Program-made: the position numbers and the translations under genes | Notes under the pieces: generated by a model | Database searches by the model: none | What the model saw: only the letters and a program-made list of their open reading frames with translations | What the model was told of the DNA's origin: nothing | Shown: piece by piece, positions 61,718-64,000 of the stretch | Layout: each line of letters begins with the position of its first letter | How positions within the stretch are numbered: the stretch's first letter is position 1 | Assembly: GCF_027213785.1 (NCBI RefSeq) | Contig: NZ_JAPWGO010000013.1 | Coordinates: 37,306 to 101,305, forward strand | From: Limimaricola sp. G21655-S1 | GTDB lineage: Bacteria > Pseudomonadota > Alphaproteobacteria > Rhodobacterales > Rhodobacteraceae | DNA: 64,000 nt | Reading direction: 5' to 3'

Positions 61718-62059
61718 ATGCCGTCCATGAGCAAAACCGTCGATCACGAGCGTGAGAAGGCCCGGCTGCGCCGGCAGATGCGGGCCATGACCGGCGGATC
61801 TCCCCGCCTGCATGGGCTGACCGAGCGATTGATGGCGGATCGCGCGCGCTGGATCCGCATCCCGGCGGGGCTGTTCCTGATTCTCGGCGGTCTCGCGGCG
61901 ATCCTGCCGCTCTTCGGCCTGTGGATGCTGCCGATCGGGCTGGCGCTTCTGGCGGTGGACCTGCCGATGCTGCGACCAGGCGTCAACACCGCGCTGATCC
62001 GCGGTCGTCGCTGGAGCGAGGGCATGCTGCGGCGCTGGCGCGACCGCGGCGACGAATGA
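61718..62059 (+). CDS. Small membrane protein of unknown function between trpF and trpB
   Basis: This 113-residue protein has a highly charged N-terminus (DHEREKARLRRQMRAM), one or two hydrophobic stretches near residues 48-82 (IPAGLFLILGGLAAILPLFG, then LWMLPIGLALLAVDLPML) and a basic C-terminus (RGRRWSEGMLRRWRDRG). I do not recognise a named family. It lies 36 bases after trpF and 69 before trpB on the same strand, so it may be carried in the tryptophan unit. A start at 61727 (MSKT) is possible; neither start has a clear ribosome binding site. Confidence 0.65.
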   Translation: MPSMSKTVDHEREKARLRRQMRAMTGGSPRLHGLTERLMADRARWIRIPAGLFLILGGLAAILPLFGLWMLPIGLALLAVDLPMLRPGVNTALIRGRRWSEGMLRRWRDRGDE

Positions 62060-62128
62060 CCGCCAAGGCCCTTTACCGTCAGGCATGGCAGGGGTAGTCC
62101 GGGAGCCGAACGCGAGGAGGCCCAGCGC

Positions 62129-63355
<1,227 letters not shown>

Positions 63356-63450
63356 TCTGGCGCTCCTCACGTTTATGTGATCGTTCGCCGTTGAACGGAG
63401 TCCTTCGACGACACGTTGGGCGGCGAACTCACAATTCGAGAGGACACGAC

Positions 63451-63855
63451 ATGCTGAACAAACTGAGTGCCACCCTCGCGACCACCGCTTTCGTTCTCGG
63501 CGCTTCGACCGCTGTGGCGCAGAGCATTCCCTTTGCCGAGGTCGATGCCAACGAAGACATGATGCTCTCCAACGAGGAGCTGGTCGCGGCCTTCGGTGAA
63601 GACGGCGCGATGATCCTCATGGAGGATGACACGGATGGCGACGGCATGCTGAGCGTGCAGGAAATTCGTGTCGCCACCAACATGGATGCGACCATGGAAC
63701 CGGAGATGCGCGCCGAGTCCGACGATTCCGAGGATCCGGATTACCGTGACACCACCGAGTCGCCGATCCAGACCAACGACACCGAGACCGAGGGCTTCAT
63801 CGAAGAAGGTGAAGATGGCGACGGCGACGCTGGCGACGAAGACGACGGCCAGTAA
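63451..63855 (+). CDS. Secreted EF-hand protein with acidic tail
   Basis: This 134-residue protein has a signal peptide (about residues 1-23, ending STAVAQ). It carries two EF-hand loops: DANEDMMLSNEE (oxygen ligands at positions 1, 3, 5, 9 and 12, Met at 7) and the canonical DTDGDGMLSVQE. The last 55 residues are very acidic (EGEDGDGDAGDEDDG), so it should bind calcium in the periplasm or outside. The function is unknown. The ATG follows GAGAGGACACGAC. It is 95 bases after trpB and looks like an independent gene. Confidence 0.8.
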   Translation: MLNKLSATLATTAFVLGASTAVAQSIPFAEVDANEDMMLSNEELVAAFGEDGAMILMEDDTDGDGMLSVQEIRVATNMDATMEPEMRAESDDSEDPDYRDTTESPIQTNDTETEGFIEEGEDGDGDAGDEDDGQ

Positions 63856-63880
63856 GCGTCACTTCCCTTCAACACTGCTG

Positions 63881-64000
63881 CGGGGCGCGGGGGGGGCGGG
63901 GGGGGGGGGGGCGGGGTGGTGGGGGGGGGGGGGGGGGGGGGGGGGCCCGGGGGGGGGCCCCGCCCCCGGGGGGGGGGGGAGCGCCCCCCGCGGGGCGGGG
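63881..64000. repeat. Low-complexity G-rich end of the sequence, probable artefact
   Basis: After about 63880 the sequence becomes nearly pure G with short C runs and a single T and A patch, unlike any other part of the window. No coding signal is seen. This is typical of poly-G base-calling errors at the end of a contig, so it should not be taken as genomic sequence. Confidence 0.75.

Noticed and set aside
63881..64000. G-quadruplex or telomere-like element at the end
   Set aside because: There is no regular repeat unit and the composition changes abruptly at the contig edge, which points to a base-calling artefact.

Overview
The window is a high-GC, densely packed stretch of chromosome from an alphaproteobacterium of the Rhodobacteraceae/Paracoccaceae (Rhodobacterales) type. 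The evidence is a sulfolipid sqdB-sqdD-sqdC operon like that of Rhodobacter, a SAM/SAH-type riboswitch in front of metK (a class known only from Rhodobacterales), an Hsp20-DUF1150 pair, and the aroA-cmk-rpsA-ihfB-lapA-trpF-trpB order. No tRNA, rRNA, CRISPR array, prophage or insertion sequence was seen. Nearly all of the sequence codes for protein, and many neighbours share 4-base ATGA or GTGA overlaps.

Layout. 1-4.5 kb is the edge of a surface polysaccharide region: the galE 3' end, a membrane-bound nucleotide-sugar dehydratase, an initiating sugar transferase, a sugar-nucleotide SDR and a CDP-alcohol phosphatidyltransferase. 4.6-8.7 kb is proline catabolism: a divergent Lrp-type regulator and bifunctional putA, closed by a strong terminator. 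8.9-19.8 kb is a leucine/isovalerate operon: a single-chain indolepyruvate-ferredoxin-oxidoreductase-family enzyme, isovaleryl-CoA dehydrogenase, both methylcrotonyl-CoA carboxylase subunits with a small ASCH-domain gene between them, HMG-CoA lyase, methylglutaconyl-CoA hydratase and a terminal Lrp-type regulator. 19.8-24 kb holds egtB, a GH15 glycosidase and a deiodinase-like thioredoxin-fold protein. 24-28.8 kb is a complete branched-chain-amino-acid-type ABC transporter. 28.9-31.8 kb is sqdBDC.

31.8-36.1 kb carries purE-purK, a DUF465 protein, hsp20 with a heat-shock-like promoter, DUF1150, an EamA exporter and a TetR regulator with a perfect 20-bp palindromic operator. 36.2-40.3 kb carries the fused ATP sulfurylase/APS kinase, a RES-domain protein translationally coupled to trxB, and lrp with repeated half-sites in its promoter. 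40.4-48.7 kb carries a Hint-domain protein, the lgt-midA-pgeF operon, ubiK, an M42 peptidase, a YbjN protein, a possible glycosyltransferase and miaB. 48.9-54 kb carries an OmpA-family protein and a lipoprotein that share a WxDPDGC module, then phoH-ybeY-corC-lnt. 54-63.9 kb carries riboswitch-metK, trmB, aroA-cmk, rpsA, ihfB-lapA-trpF, a small membrane protein, trpB and an EF-hand protein. The last ~120 bases are almost pure G/C and look like an end-of-contig artefact.

The most unusual items are the RES protein coupled to thioredoxin reductase with no antitoxin, the paired WxDPDGC secreted proteins, the ferredoxin-linked 2-oxoacid oxidoreductase heading the leucine operon, and the Cys-type deiodinase-like protein. 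Assignments rest on reading translations and motifs; no database search was possible.
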